This document shows positions 54,109 to 64,000 of a stretch of DNA of 64,000 nt, in pieces; positions within the stretch are counted from its first letter, which is position 1, and every line of letters starts with the position of its first letter. Under the pieces are notes generated by a model. That model ran no database searches. It saw only the letters and a program-made list of their open reading frames with translations, and had not been told where the DNA came from. Where the stretch lies: positions 5,605,007-5,669,006 of the forward strand of contig OU696578.1 in assembly GCA_916048095.2 (NCBI GenBank). The letters run 5' to 3'. Source of the stretch: Sacculina carcini (taxonomy: Eukaryota; Arthropoda; Thecostraca; Sacculinidae). A program made the translations under genes and the position numbers.

Positions 54109-54690
54109 TCAATATGAATCAAGTAGTAGTTTGTTAATATTTATTTTGAATTGATGTTTTCTGATGGGAAGGTCTTGTAAATTTGTTATTTTTGTACGAA
54201 TAGTTTTGTTCCAAATAAATGCTGCCATATGTAAGATGTTGAATGTCTCGAATATGTGTGAGCATAGCTGCTGGAAAAAGTGCTGAGTGTGGCGTGTATT
54301 AACTATTTTTATGTTTAGGGTGAATTTGTTTTGGAGTGCAGTAGGTAAATTTCCGTTCAAAAAGTCACACAAGAGCATAATAACTTGATAATTCACAATG
54401 TCCGTAAACTTTAAAAGACCCATACTTTTAAACTGTGGGGATGTGTGAGATAGATAATGCGTTTTATTTATAGTTCTAATAGCTCTTTTTTGAAGAGATA
54501 GTATGCGCAAGAAGTAGGATGGATAATATAACCTCCAAACAGATGCACAATAAGAGATATGAGGAAGGACTAACGCATTATAAATTAGGATCAAAATATT
54601 GGTGGGAAATATATACTTGAGTCTGGATATTATGCCTATGTGAAATGATGTTGTTTTGCATACGTTGGCGATGTGTTTTGAGAGTTTCAT
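54109..54690 (-). pseudogene. LINE E RT thumb and C-terminus
   Basis: 193 codons: KLSKHIANVCKTTSFHIGII, LVLPHISYCASVWRLYYPS, LQKRAIRTINK, MGLLKFTDIVNYQ and HMAAFIWNKTIRTKI, ending LLLDSY and TGA. It follows the palm frame with a gap of two codons and a frame change, so it was once one protein with the next entry. Confidence 0.83.
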
Positions 54691-54697
54691 GTCATCA

Positions 54698-55213
54698 TCA
54701 ATATTTACCCCCAGATTTGACCGAGTGAGATTTAGCCATTAATTCAGCATTTAGCTTAATTTGTGGAGTATGTGTGCTTTGTGACCAGTTGTATATCTTA
54801 AATGTGGATTTGTTGGAATTTAGTGGAAGTTTATTTGATATTAGCCACTGACTTATAAGTTTTAAATCGGAATTAATCATGTGTTCTAGTTCAATAATAT
54901 TGGGAGACGAGTATAACGCAAGAGAGTCATCAGCAAAGAGAAGAAAGTTTGCTATATCAGAAACGCATTTAATATCATTAACATACATCAAAAACAAAAA
55001 GTGACCCATAATAGAGCCTTGTGGAACCCCGGTAGTTATAGGACGACTTTCAGAAAAAATATCGTTGAATTTTACACATTGGTGGCTATTGTGATGATAC
55101 GATTTTAGTAGACTTTTTGTAGATCCAGATAGATTGTACTTCTCTATTTTACTCAATACAATTTCGTGGTCTATTATATCAAAGGCTTTTGTTAAATATA
55201 AATATATTCCCAT
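54698..55213 (-). pseudogene. LINE E RT palm
   Basis: 171 codons with YLTKAFDIIDHEIVL (the first catalytic Asp), ITTGVPQGSIMG and FLLFADDSLAL (near codon 94). The box ends SIMGHFLF where most relatives have SxLGPxLF. Confidence 0.83.
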
Positions 55214-55788
55214 ACTTAAATACTTTTATAACTGTTTTTAGATATGAAATATTTTAACAAAGAGACTGTCATGAATGTAGAGTGATTTTTCAGAAAAACA
55301 AACTGGTTTTCGTGAATATAATTTTGCGTCTCGAAAAAATACGTGATTTGTTGGCGATATTTTTCCAGGACTTTGGACATTACTCGTAATAGACTAATAC
55401 GACGATAGTTACTGAAAAGCATTCTTGCACCATGCTTATAAATAGGAATAACAACGGCTTTTTTTTAAACATCGGGAAATTCAAAATGAACAAGATAAGT
55501 GTTTATCAAGTGGGTGATTACATATATAATGGATAAGGCGATAGATTTGAGAAGTTTGGTTCGATCATGACCTGCGCCCGTGTTTTTCAGACAATTGATC
55601 ACATACAACACTTAATGTTGACTCACAGGTGAACACGAGAATTGTCCGGATTGAGGAATTTTGAGTCGAGTCATATATGAATGGTAGGATTTGTCAGCGA
55701 TGACATCAGGCTTACTAAGAAGCTCCTCTTTGAGCTTGTATTGTGTCGGCAAATTGTTTGGTTTTATATTTATAGCTGTTAATATGGT

Positions 55789-56118
55789 TGTCATGAAACT
55801 CAACGAGCCTGAACGAATGGCTTTATTAAACTCAAAATTCACGACATATCTGTGAACGATCACATCATACATTTAAGCTGGTACACAACAATTAACGCAT
55901 CTAATTAACAAAATATAAGAGAGCTTATGCTCAACTTGTAACAGCAATGTTCATTGAGCACAACACGCATTTAGTTACATATTATAAACGAGACTATACG
56001 AAAACATACCGAAAATAACCCTTCGCAAATAACATACACTTCGAGTCCAAAATACATCGCCGCACTTCGCTCAGAGGAACCCAGTCACTAGCAATAGTAA
56101 GGATGCCAGACCATAACA
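55789..56118 (-). repeat. LTR of Gypsy fossil D
   Basis: About 330 bp, matching 5325-5663 with a few differences and one short length change. Confidence 0.92.
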
Positions 56119-58951
56119 CTCTCCCCATGTAATAAAAATTAATGCTGGTATTTCCTGTTCAAGACGACACGTCGTACTGATCGAGATCTTGGCGGTAAGA
56201 AATTCAACGCGGTCTCCGTGTCGGCGACATCAGCGGGTGAGTCTTCAGAAGTACCGAGGTTGACGGCATCTTCACTATCTGGGTCGCGAGCTATTCTCGA
56301 AGAGTCTTCAGCGCCAGTCACGGACTCTGGATTGTGTGTCCGAGGAGAGATGTCGACGCTGGATTTTTCGGCCGAAGTGACATTTGATTCATCATATGAC
56401 TTATCACTGAAAGCCGGAAGTGGTGCGAGGTCATCGGTAGACACGAAAGATTCCCGTCCGTCAGAGTGGCGGATTCTAGCGACTTTCGGGCTAGACGATT
56501 GTATTTCCACCGGCTCTACAAGAGCGTCAGACTTGCTGGTACGAACAAATTTCCTGAGTAATGCAGGCCCCCCAGACAAACAGGTGGGCATAGAATATCT
56601 GGTTCCAGATCGACGCATTAAGTTGAAGAAGCGATTGTGCGGAGTGGTGTTTGTTGAAGTACATAGCAGCGAGCGCACCGAGTGCAGAACAATATCCAGC
56701 ACCTCTTGCCATTGTGTTTCGTTCAGCTGTCGCGACCTGAGTGCCAGACGTATGGATCTCCACAGGCAGCCGTTCATTCTCTCACATTGGCCGTTTCCTA
56801 TAGAATGATATAGCGAGGAGTGCGACATAGTTACACCGTTGTGATACAGGAAATGCTTGAGGTCAGAAGACACGAATTGTGCACCTCTATCGCTGTGAAT
56901 AGTTTCAGGACAACCTACCAAGGTGAAGAGACTAGTCAAACACGTAATCACCGTTTGATAAGTCATGTCTGCACAGGCGAACGCAAACGGGAATTTAGAA
57001 TACTCGTCGACGATAACTAGGAGATACCGATTACCATTGGTTGATGGTTTGGGTCCGACGAAGTCGATGGCCAAACGCTGCATCGGACGGCCAGCATGGA
57101 TGAGCGTACCAGGAGGAGATTTGTGAAACCTAGGCTTCAGCTCAGCGCACGTTCTGCAATCGCGACAGACTTTCTTGACGTCTTCATTTGAGAATGGGAG
57201 GTTCTTCTCCTTAACGAAATGATTCAACCGGGCGACACCGGGATGGCAGAGTGCAACGTGAATATCCGATAAGGATGACGTCAGCCTGAGAGAACATGCT
57301 CTCGATAGAGCATCAGCAGGTGCGTTAAATTCTCCAGGACGGTATTCTATATCATAACAGTAACTGGAAAGTTCCAGCCTCCAACGCATCAATTTATCAT
57401 TTTTCACCTTGGAGATGCATTTGCTGTTAAAAATGGAAGATACGGCTTGTTGGTCGGTGAAGATAGTGAATTTTTGTCCCGTAAGCAGGTCTTGCCATTT
57501 ACTGATGGATTCGATTACCGCTGCTGCCTCACGTTCGATCGTTGACTGAGAACGTTCTGAGCGATTCAATGTCCTAGAGAAGAAGGCAACTGGTCTTCCT
57601 TCTTGAGAGAGGTTTGCAGCCAGAGCCGAGCCAGAGGCGTCAGTCTCGATTCTGAAAGGAGAGTCATCCTTTATGGCGCACAGTGAGGCCGAACAGATGT
57701 CATCCTTTAGTTCTTCAAAAGCCCGCCGGGCTTCAATCGTCAAAGGATATGATGACGTATTCAGAAGAGGGCTGATTTGCGATGAAAAATTTGGAATCTA
57801 GACAGAGTAGTACGAGAAAAGCCCCAGACAGCGTTTCAGGGACTTTTTACATTGAGGAAATGACAGACTCTTGAGAGGTTCAAGTCTTTCCGGGTCTGGT
57901 CTTACAGTTCCATTCTCGATTTGATGACCCAGGTATTTGAGACATCTGACGTTGAATTCGCACTTATCTTGGTTGAGCTGGAGGCCCATTCCTTTGGCAA
58001 CCTACGTGAATGCCTCCACACGCTGATTCAACACTTTTTTATTATCAGCACCAATCACAATGTCGTCGATATACAGATGAGCACCTTTTATGTTGCTTCT
58101 AAGTATTAGGTCGGTCAAAACGCGCTGAAAAACCGCCACAGAGTTTGTCAATCCAAACGGAAGTCTTGTGAACTCAAATAGTTCTTCAAGAGCCTCGAAT
58201 GCTGTATACTTCCTGTCACCTTCACGAATAGGGCATTGATAGTACGCCGATTTCATATCCATTTAGGAAAACACCTTATATTGTGTGAGACTATGAATGA
58301 TGTTGGAAATTTTCGGAAGTGGAAAGGCGTCCAGTTCGGAGAATTCATTGATTGTGGATGAATAGTCAATCACCATTCGCTTTTTGTGTCGTTCATTATG
58401 AGTGACCACGATCTGGGCTCTCCACGGTGAGTTCGACTTTTTGATTATGCCATCCTTCAGCAGCTTTCGAACTTCGTTCTTGATGAATTCTCGATCAGAA
58501 GAAGAGTAGTAGCGGCTTCTTGTGCAGATGGGTCGGCAGTCTTCAATATGATTGGAGAACAGGGCAGGTGGATCGATATTCATTTGTACCACTCCACATA
58601 CTTGCAAAGTCCGATTATTTCCTCCGAATTTGAACTCGACCGTGCGATGGAGTCTCATGAAAGTTTGGCCGAGTATCATCGGTACACACAGATTAGTCAT
58701 AATGGTCAGGCGAACGTTGCGATACACGTTTCCTTCGACCGATATGTCCACTAGACAACACCCTCCAGTTCACCCTTCAGTTGAGACGACGCCATATACA
58801 CGGTCTCGCTTGATTTGAGAAATCTCAGATGCAATTTTTTGCGATCTTTGGTCGAATGAAGTTATCCGTGATGTCACTGTCTACCATAGCCTTGAATTGT
58901 CTGCGATCAATTTCAACAGAAAGCATGGGATATTTAGGAGAATCGAATGGC
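55789..58951 (-). mobile_element. Ty3/Gypsy element fossil D, relative of the whole copy
   Basis: The same family and orientation as 5325-9671, very similar over its whole length. Present are one LTR (55789-56118), the polypurine tract and the pol region with integrase, RNase H, reverse transcriptase and part of the protease. The copy stops near 58951, so the gag end and the other LTR are not present. It is broken, with several breaks. Close similarity to the whole copy makes it relatively young, though older than that one. It sits in LINE E. Confidence 0.92.
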
Positions 58952-59278
58952 ACCAAAACCGCACTTTGTCACATTCTTCTCGGAGGTCGACAGCAAGTTA
59001 TGAAACTTTTTCATTTTCTTTGTGTGCAGCTCATTACTCCATTCCACCATCCTGTTATGTTCATTTTGTTCAAGTGGAAATACTGCACAATTAAGGCTTT
59101 GCAGGCGTTCATATTCACAATCCAGTGTGAGCTGTAGTTTGTGTAAGTTTGTATGTGAGACATGACCAAGGCTCGTGTAGTATTTACAGTTATTTGTTAT
59201 GTGCGAACATATTGGCTGGCAGTCGTCGGGAAAGGACAATAAAGGCAAGTGATCAGGCGCGGTAGAGATAAAATACAA
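58952..59278 (-). pseudogene. Unrecognised open frame beside Gypsy fossil D
   Basis: About 109 open codons running from MYFISTAPDHLPLLSFPDDC into KLQLTLDCEYERLQSLNCAV and PLEQNEHNRMVEWSNELHTK, then directly into the Gypsy sequence. I do not recognise the family. It lies between LINE ORF1 (59476-60354) and LINE E, on their strand, so it may be LINE coding sequence around the start of ORF2. It could also be a captured host exon. No domain is claimed. Confidence 0.35.
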
Positions 59279-59475
59279 TATTTATATATCAAATAGTACG
59301 CTTAACATACAGGATCATGTCACCCTCACTTTGCGCTTGAACGTTGACCATCTTGTTCTCTAGCATCTCTGACCCTCACGCGCAATCTTGTCACATAGCG
59401 CGTTTTCATTCCTCGACTTGCCGGTTCCGCGGTTCCGGTGGCTCCCCCGTTCCCAGTTGAACCAGTGACACCGGC

Positions 59476-60354
59476 TTAGGGATGGTGCCGGTCTCCCACA
59501 ACCAGTTTCGAGTTGACAAAGTAGTCTATTTTTCCAGCAGTTTTAGCCTCCTTCAACGCGGGCATCTGCTTCTTTCTGGCTTCAAGTAAGGCCTCACACA
59601 GATCTTCGTTGACAAACACGTTTGTATTCTTCAACTTTGACGAGTTTCGTAGCACCTGATGTCTGTCGCCGAATTTCGTGAAGCGAGCAACTACCGCGCG
59701 AGGTCGAGTCAAGTCATGTTTCCTGCGAGGTCCCACTCTCTGCACCTGGTCCAGCTGCACTACATCCATGCTGAACTAGTCCCGAAGCAGTTTCTCAATC
59801 TTGATCTGTGGTACATCCCAGTTTTCTCCTTGGTCCTCCTCAATGCCGTTGAATCATAGGATATTCCTTCTGGAGTAATCTTCTTGCTTGTTCACCATCT
59901 GTTTGACCGTCTGAAGCTCTCCCTCAGATTGAGACAACCTGATTATCTCCTGCTTGAGATTTTTGTTTTCGGATTTCAGGTCGTCAACGTCTTTTTGGGT
60001 GAGCTCGAGAGACATCCTTATTTCATCATTTTGATGCTCCAGTTTTCTCATTCGGCCAGAAATGTCACGTAGAATGATTTCAGTAGTATCTCTCAATGCC
60101 CATTGTTGTACATCCATCATTGCCTTCATGTCTTCAGTTTTGAGCATTGTTGACCTTGAATGTATTAATTCAGTCACATACAAGTTCAAACGCACACAAA
60201 CAAACACGCTCACACGCAACCACAGACGCACACAAAACACCCAGAAACTCACACAACATAAACTGAAGCAAACGGAGCGCACACAGCCTTCTGTCACCAT
60301 AGCTAGCTTGCGAATGATTTCGAGCATCTCGTCAAAACGATTGCACGCTTGCAC
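59476..60354 (-). pseudogene. LINE ORF1 protein: hydrophobic start, coiled coil, RRM-like domain
   Basis: Minus strand. 60354-59854 codes for 166 residues: a Cys/Val-rich N-terminus, then a long coiled coil (about 95-155, e.g. LKSENKNLKQEIIRLSQSEG) and QEDYSRRNIL. In the same frame, after two stops (TGA near 59852, TAG near 59770), 59769-59476 continues with QRVGPRRKHDLTRPRAVVAR, NTNVFVNEDLC and KIDYFVNSKLVV. This is the L1-type ORF1 plan, an RNA-binding trimer. Only the two stops break it. Its partner may be LINE E, which lies downstream on the same strand. Confidence 0.75.
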
Positions 60355-60743
60355 ACACCGGGTTCTCCACTAATCTGCTGCATGCACTTCTTGTCCGTGC
60401 GCGCTAGGCTTATTTGATCGAAATGATTCTCTCCTCGATATGTATACCTTCCACTTTGCATTTCACCGGCTCCTTGTGGCTCAACATTTCCTTTGCAACT
60501 TCTTCCAGCATAAACGACTAATCAGTTGCAGAGTGATCGTCGGCTCTCAGAGTTGGATCTCTTCTTCGTCAAACCTTTCCTCGCAAAGCAGTTCCTTATT
60601 GTCGACAAAAGTGGCATAGTAGCGAGATTTGCGATGGCATATCAAAATGATTTTATAAAGAATTTTTTCGATACCGAGCAAAGGTGACTCAGCACCAATA
60701 GTGCCCTAGTAGCGGGGTGGCATATCAGTTAGATTTAACAGTA

Positions 60744-61249
60744 CTTAAAATTCGAGCCATATTTTCGGCATCGATAGATAACTGCAACGTTATATTTTTG
60801 CAGCGCTCTTTGCTTAGTGCATTGGCAAAAACAGCTTTAGCTTTAGAAAAACGACATTTGGAATCACACGCATAAATCGTTTTCCTTGTTGAATACACAA
60901 AATTTATTATACACGCTTGGCATTGACCACATGAAACCCATCCAGCTAGTAATGCTTACATGGCCAATACGTAACTAATTGCTCAATTCGTCACATGGAC
61001 TTAGAATAGTCTTGCCAGCCGATAAGCATATCATGTATTTTCTGCCCAAATCTTAGAGCCAATTTCGCTGACTGGAATATACCGTTAAGATTGTCGATAA
61101 TAGCTAATGGAACAATCTTACATTAATGTCTATATATTTTTGTGCTTAATCGCATGTGATCATTCCTGGTATGTAGATAATCAACGCGATATTAGAGTAA
61201 AAACTAAAATATATTTGATCATCACGCTTCATACTCACTATTTGTGTAC
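60744..61249. other. Unassigned AT-rich DNA
   Basis: No gene or repeat boundary recognised. Confidence 0.4.
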
Positions 61250-61800
61250 ATTGACAGTGTGTGGCTGGCTGTTGTGGTTGTTTGTGAGCAGTTTTGAACA
61301 CAGCAGAATTTCTTGGGCGAATTCTATGATCCAACATCCCCTGTCCACCCAGCAGTGAATGGTACCAGATATCAGTCATGTGTTGTGCCATGGATTCTGG
61401 GGTGGTTGCCCTCTGTAATACTTCTTTCGTCCTTGTGGCGCCATAGCGTGGGGAGGGTCAGTTCTGCGGTGGCAGCGGGCTGCACGGAGCACACCTGTGT
61501 GTTCGTATGCTTCGGCTTCTTCCCGTGTAGCAGCTGTCACTTAGGCCTTTAACTTTTAACCTTTAACGTGTCATCTTATTTCATTTCGAGTGTGCTTTAA
61601 CTGTCTAATGCTAATGATCTTCTCTCTGTGACTCTCTATGTCCCTTGATGGTCAAGGTGCAAGAAGCTGCAGTATTAGCTGTATTGTATTGTACTTGTGC
61701 TTATATCTATTTGTATGCTTGTGTTAATTATGAGTGTTCATAGCGCCTCTGAGGGAGTATAGACTCTGAAGTGGCGGTTTATAAATATAGGTTGTTGTTG
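61250..61800 (+). mobile_element. tRNA-derived SINE, copy 2, with (TTG)n tail
   Basis: The body boxes at 61336-61550 match SINE copy 1 (32330-32560) in the same order. The tRNA-like head is badly eroded; a B-box-like GCAGTTTTGAAC lies near 61289. Unlike copy 1 it has a 3-prime part (61550-61800) ending GCGGTTTATAAATATAGG and (TTG)n, similar to the end of LINE C. Confidence 0.78.
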
Positions 61801-62173
61801 AATTTAATTTTGTTGTGTTCGCACTTTTCCTATTTCTCCCTGCTTATTGATAACATTATTAATGATAATACACAGATATTATAAAATATATGTGATATAA
61901 ATGTAGTGTTACCAACGGGTATTAGACAACTTGAAACGTAAAACTTACATCCTACTGTTTTGTTTTCAGGTGGTTGACAATTTGATAGAGCAATGCAGTC
62001 GAATGAAAGAATTCACATCTCACAGTAAGTGCAAGAAGGAACTATGAGATCTAGCCTATCTTGGATTTGACGCTATTTGCTTGTTCATTTCTATGAATGA
62101 AACGTAATGAGTTTGTTAGTGTGTGTGTACGCGCTTGTGTGTGTCTATGTGTGCGTGCGCGCGCGTGTTCTCA
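61801..62173. other. Unassigned DNA
   Basis: AT-rich, with a TG/CG-rich run at 62120-62165. No gene. Confidence 0.4.
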
Positions 62174-62530
62174 CTAGGGCTGTGAAAAATGTGCCTAAAA
62201 ATGGACAATTTAACAAGTTTAAATAAAAAGTGGTCTAAAAAGTAACCTAAACATTACTATTATGATCTCTCAAAAACACGGAATTATTCAAGGAAGAAAC
62301 CATTGACCCACACCATAGTACCCTCGTTTCCACCTTGTCCCCGTTCTGTGTCATTTCTAAAACAGACTACGAAAATGCGGCCTAACATCGCAAATATCAG
62401 CAAACAGCAAAAACTAAGCGAAAACACAAAATTTACGTAGTTGATCCACGATCGTAGCCGTGGACTTTATATTACTTGCTTTAACTTACCAAAAATAGAC
62501 TCTTAGATATAAAGTAACCTCCTACTTTTA
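62174..62530. mobile_element. Diverged relative of the 33342 hAT-type element
   Basis: It starts TAGGGCTGTGAAAAA and continues with AAAAGTAACCTAAA words like the element at 33342-34578. A GATCCACGATCGTAGCC phrase near 62442 lies in its interior. The right terminus was not found. Confidence 0.6.
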
Positions 62531-62814
62531 GTAGCTTAAATTTCAAATGCCAGAATAAGTTAGAAGTCCAAACCGAATCAATCACATCATTTGATAAAGC
62601 TCTGTTTTTTAATATAAAAAATAACATCGAGAAAATTAGGCATGTGGGACATGGTTAAAAATCAATATAAATATTGGTTGGATTTTTTTGTAAAGAGCAG
62701 TTGAAATACTTGATCATATACTTCACATTTGAAGTTGAAAAACTCCAGTCTTTAGCAAGAAATTAGATTTGCATTTAGATGGACTTATCACCGTCTATTA
62801 CTCAACTCATCAAA

Positions 62815-63500
62815 GACTGACTCCCATCAAAGACCCTCCTTGCATTTCTCCCCACTTCTCCCCTTTCCTCTCTTGAGCTCTGCGCGTAACCTTGGTGTAT
62901 TCTTTGACTCAAATTTATCGTTCTCTGATCATATTATTAATGTTACCCGAACCTGCCGTCTTATTCTTCGCTCTCTGTGCCCCGTTTGTGCTTCTATTAA
63001 CAAGTCCTCGGCCATTAAACTTGTCAAGTCTCCTATTTTTCCCAGGTTCGATTACTGCAACTATCTATACTACAAAGCTCCTCTCTCGTCTCTCAAAATT
63101 CTCCAGCGCATTCTCAACCAGTCCAGCTGCTGTATACTTTTTCTCTCTCCATGTCGTCATACCTGTTGTCACCTATTTCAACTTCGTTGGATTCCTATCA
63201 TTCCACGAATCCACCACCGTCTTTGTCACATTATCTACAAACCAATTCATAACCCACATCGACCTATATACCTCTTTGACCTCCTATCTATCTCTGAAAA
63301 TTCTTCTTCCCGCATATAAATTCCTCTCTTCTGTCCTCGAGCCATCAACGAATCAACCTGGTCTGCGAAGTCCTTGTCTTTCTTTTACCCAAGATTATTC
63401 AACTCTCTTCCTCCTTATATTATTTCATCTACGTCGTTTCGATCATTTTTCTATTCGCTATGAAAGTATTGCTTTTATCTTTCTTTTGATCCGTTAACGC
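62815..63500 (+). mobile_element. L2-like LINE RT C-terminus (LINE D)
   Basis: The frame 62840-63319 reads SSARNLGVFFDSNLSFSDHI, TRTCRLILRSL, FPRFDYCNYLYY, ILQRILNQSSCCIL and LRWIPIIPRIHHRLCHIIYK, the thumb and end of an L2-like RT related to LINE C (RNLGITFDPTISFSQH there). A frame change near 63300 moves the last about 60 codons into the next frame (STNQPGLRSPCLSF). It is 5-prime truncated before the thumb. Confidence 0.8.
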
Positions 63501-64000
63501 ATTCACTGACTCCTTATGCTTCTTTTTAATCTCTCACAACAAATCTCTTCGACATTTTGTTTCATCTTTATTCTTATTAGATTGCAGTCCTTTCACTGAT
63601 CCAACTTCTGTATACTATTATCATTATCACCTTCACTGCACTTTAGGTTTCTCCACTCCATGTATGACTGCTTCACATATGATGTTTGCTCGCTGCTCAT
63701 ATATTTGATGAATTGTATGTTAGTCTACTTTGTGCCCATGTTATTTTGTGTTTTGTAATTGTTACCAGCAGGCTACTTAATATACAAAAAGTATTTGAAC
63801 GCACATCAATCAAATCTATCTTCCATAGAGACTGCTCTAGAAAGCATTGTTTCATTAAAAAGCGTTAGTTTAAATAAACGTGTGTCAAAAAAATACTTGA
63901 CCAGCCAATTAACTTGTCTTATTCTGCTGTCAACATTTTCTGAATCTGTACATTAATAAAACGAGTATAAAACCAATTTGAAAAGCATCATTGCATTTAT
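63501..64000. other. Unassigned AT-rich DNA, possible LINE D 3-prime part
   Basis: No gene. No simple-repeat tail is visible that would mark the LINE end. Confidence 0.4.

Larger units (their letters stand above)
53849..55788 (-). mobile_element. CR1/Jockey-like LINE E with poly(A) tail
   Basis: The minus-strand LINE ends in a 20-base A run (T run at 53849-53868). The RT lies in successive frames: a linker near 55750-55620 (YHSYMTRLKIPQSGQ), NYRRISLLRVMSKVLE (55422-55216), TKAFDIIDH, TTGVPQGSIMG, NFLLFADDSLAL (55213-54698, FADD catalytic box) and the thumb with HISYCASVWRLYY and QKRAIRTIN (54690-54109). The 5-prime side is cut by a Gypsy insertion at 55789. Only a few lesions separate the frames (near 55430, 55215 and 54695). 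Confidence 0.83.
53663..60741. mobile_element. Inverted termini with TA duplications around a 7-kb nest
   Basis: The left end CAGTCAAATTTCGCTAC (53663) and the right end, read inward from 60741 as CTGTTAAATCTAACTGA, match at about 21 of 28 bases and both run into ATGCCACCC. TA lies directly outside each (53661-53662 and 60742-60743). A second TGGCATAGTAG box occurs inside each end. These features fit an old Tc1/mariner- or pogo-type element. It now contains a LINE, a Gypsy element and a LINE ORF1 relic; no transposase was seen. Confidence 0.6.

Overview
The window is a stretch of animal repeat DNA with no recognisable single-copy host gene. Almost every long reading frame belongs to a transposable element: CR1/L2-group LINEs, Ty3/Gypsy LTR elements, a Penelope-like element with a GIY-YIG endonuclease, a P-element-like transposase relic, several hAT-type elements and two copies of a tRNA-derived SINE. 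Between them lie (TA)n, (GT)n and (CA)n microsatellites and blocks of degenerate CCTAA/TTAGG. TTAGG is the arthropod telomere unit, and Penelope, CR1 and P elements are common in arthropods and other invertebrates. An arthropod, perhaps a crustacean or chelicerate, is therefore my best guess, held weakly.

Layout, left to right. 1-10.1 kb is a three-layer nest: a decayed Gypsy element is split by a CR1-group LINE (LINE A, with a 2A-like motif), and LINE A is split by a whole, apparently very young Gypsy element (5325-9671, identical LTRs, one 1203-codon frame). 10.1-14.8 kb holds microsatellites, a hAT MITE with a perfect 8-bp target duplication, a LINE scrap and a diverged tandem array ending in CTAG. 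14.8-19 kb is a rearranged Penelope-like element fused to a second LINE A copy. 19-23.2 kb is a decayed minus-strand Gypsy element. 23.4-29.2 kb holds a LINE ORF1 relic, a P-element relic between inverted repeats, and a second LINE type interrupted by another LINE A copy. 29.5-31.9 kb is a small LTR element with about 96 percent identical LTRs. 32-41 kb has a heptamer array, SINE copy 1, a hAT-type element, an L2-like LINE with a long RT frame, a LINE tail and a hAT transposase fragment. 41-48.6 kb is mainly non-coding, with microsatellites, CCTAA blocks, two small inverted-repeat elements and a fourth LINE A tail. 48.6-51.9 kb is a Gypsy fossil with a visible 5-bp target duplication inside another LINE. 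53.7-60.7 kb is bracketed by matching inverted termini with TA duplications and contains a poly(A)-tailed LINE, a second copy of the young Gypsy family and a LINE ORF1 relic. The right end holds SINE copy 2, a hAT-type relative and an L2-like LINE 3-prime end.

The elements relate to one another in visible ways. Four LINE A copies share a structured (TAA)n tail. SINE copy 2 ends in a (TTG)n tail resembling that of the L2-like LINE, which suggests the LINE machinery moved the SINE. The young Gypsy element has a 16-bp inverted repeat across its LTR/primer-site junction that suggests self-primed reverse transcription. All identifications come from reading motifs by eye; no database search was run.
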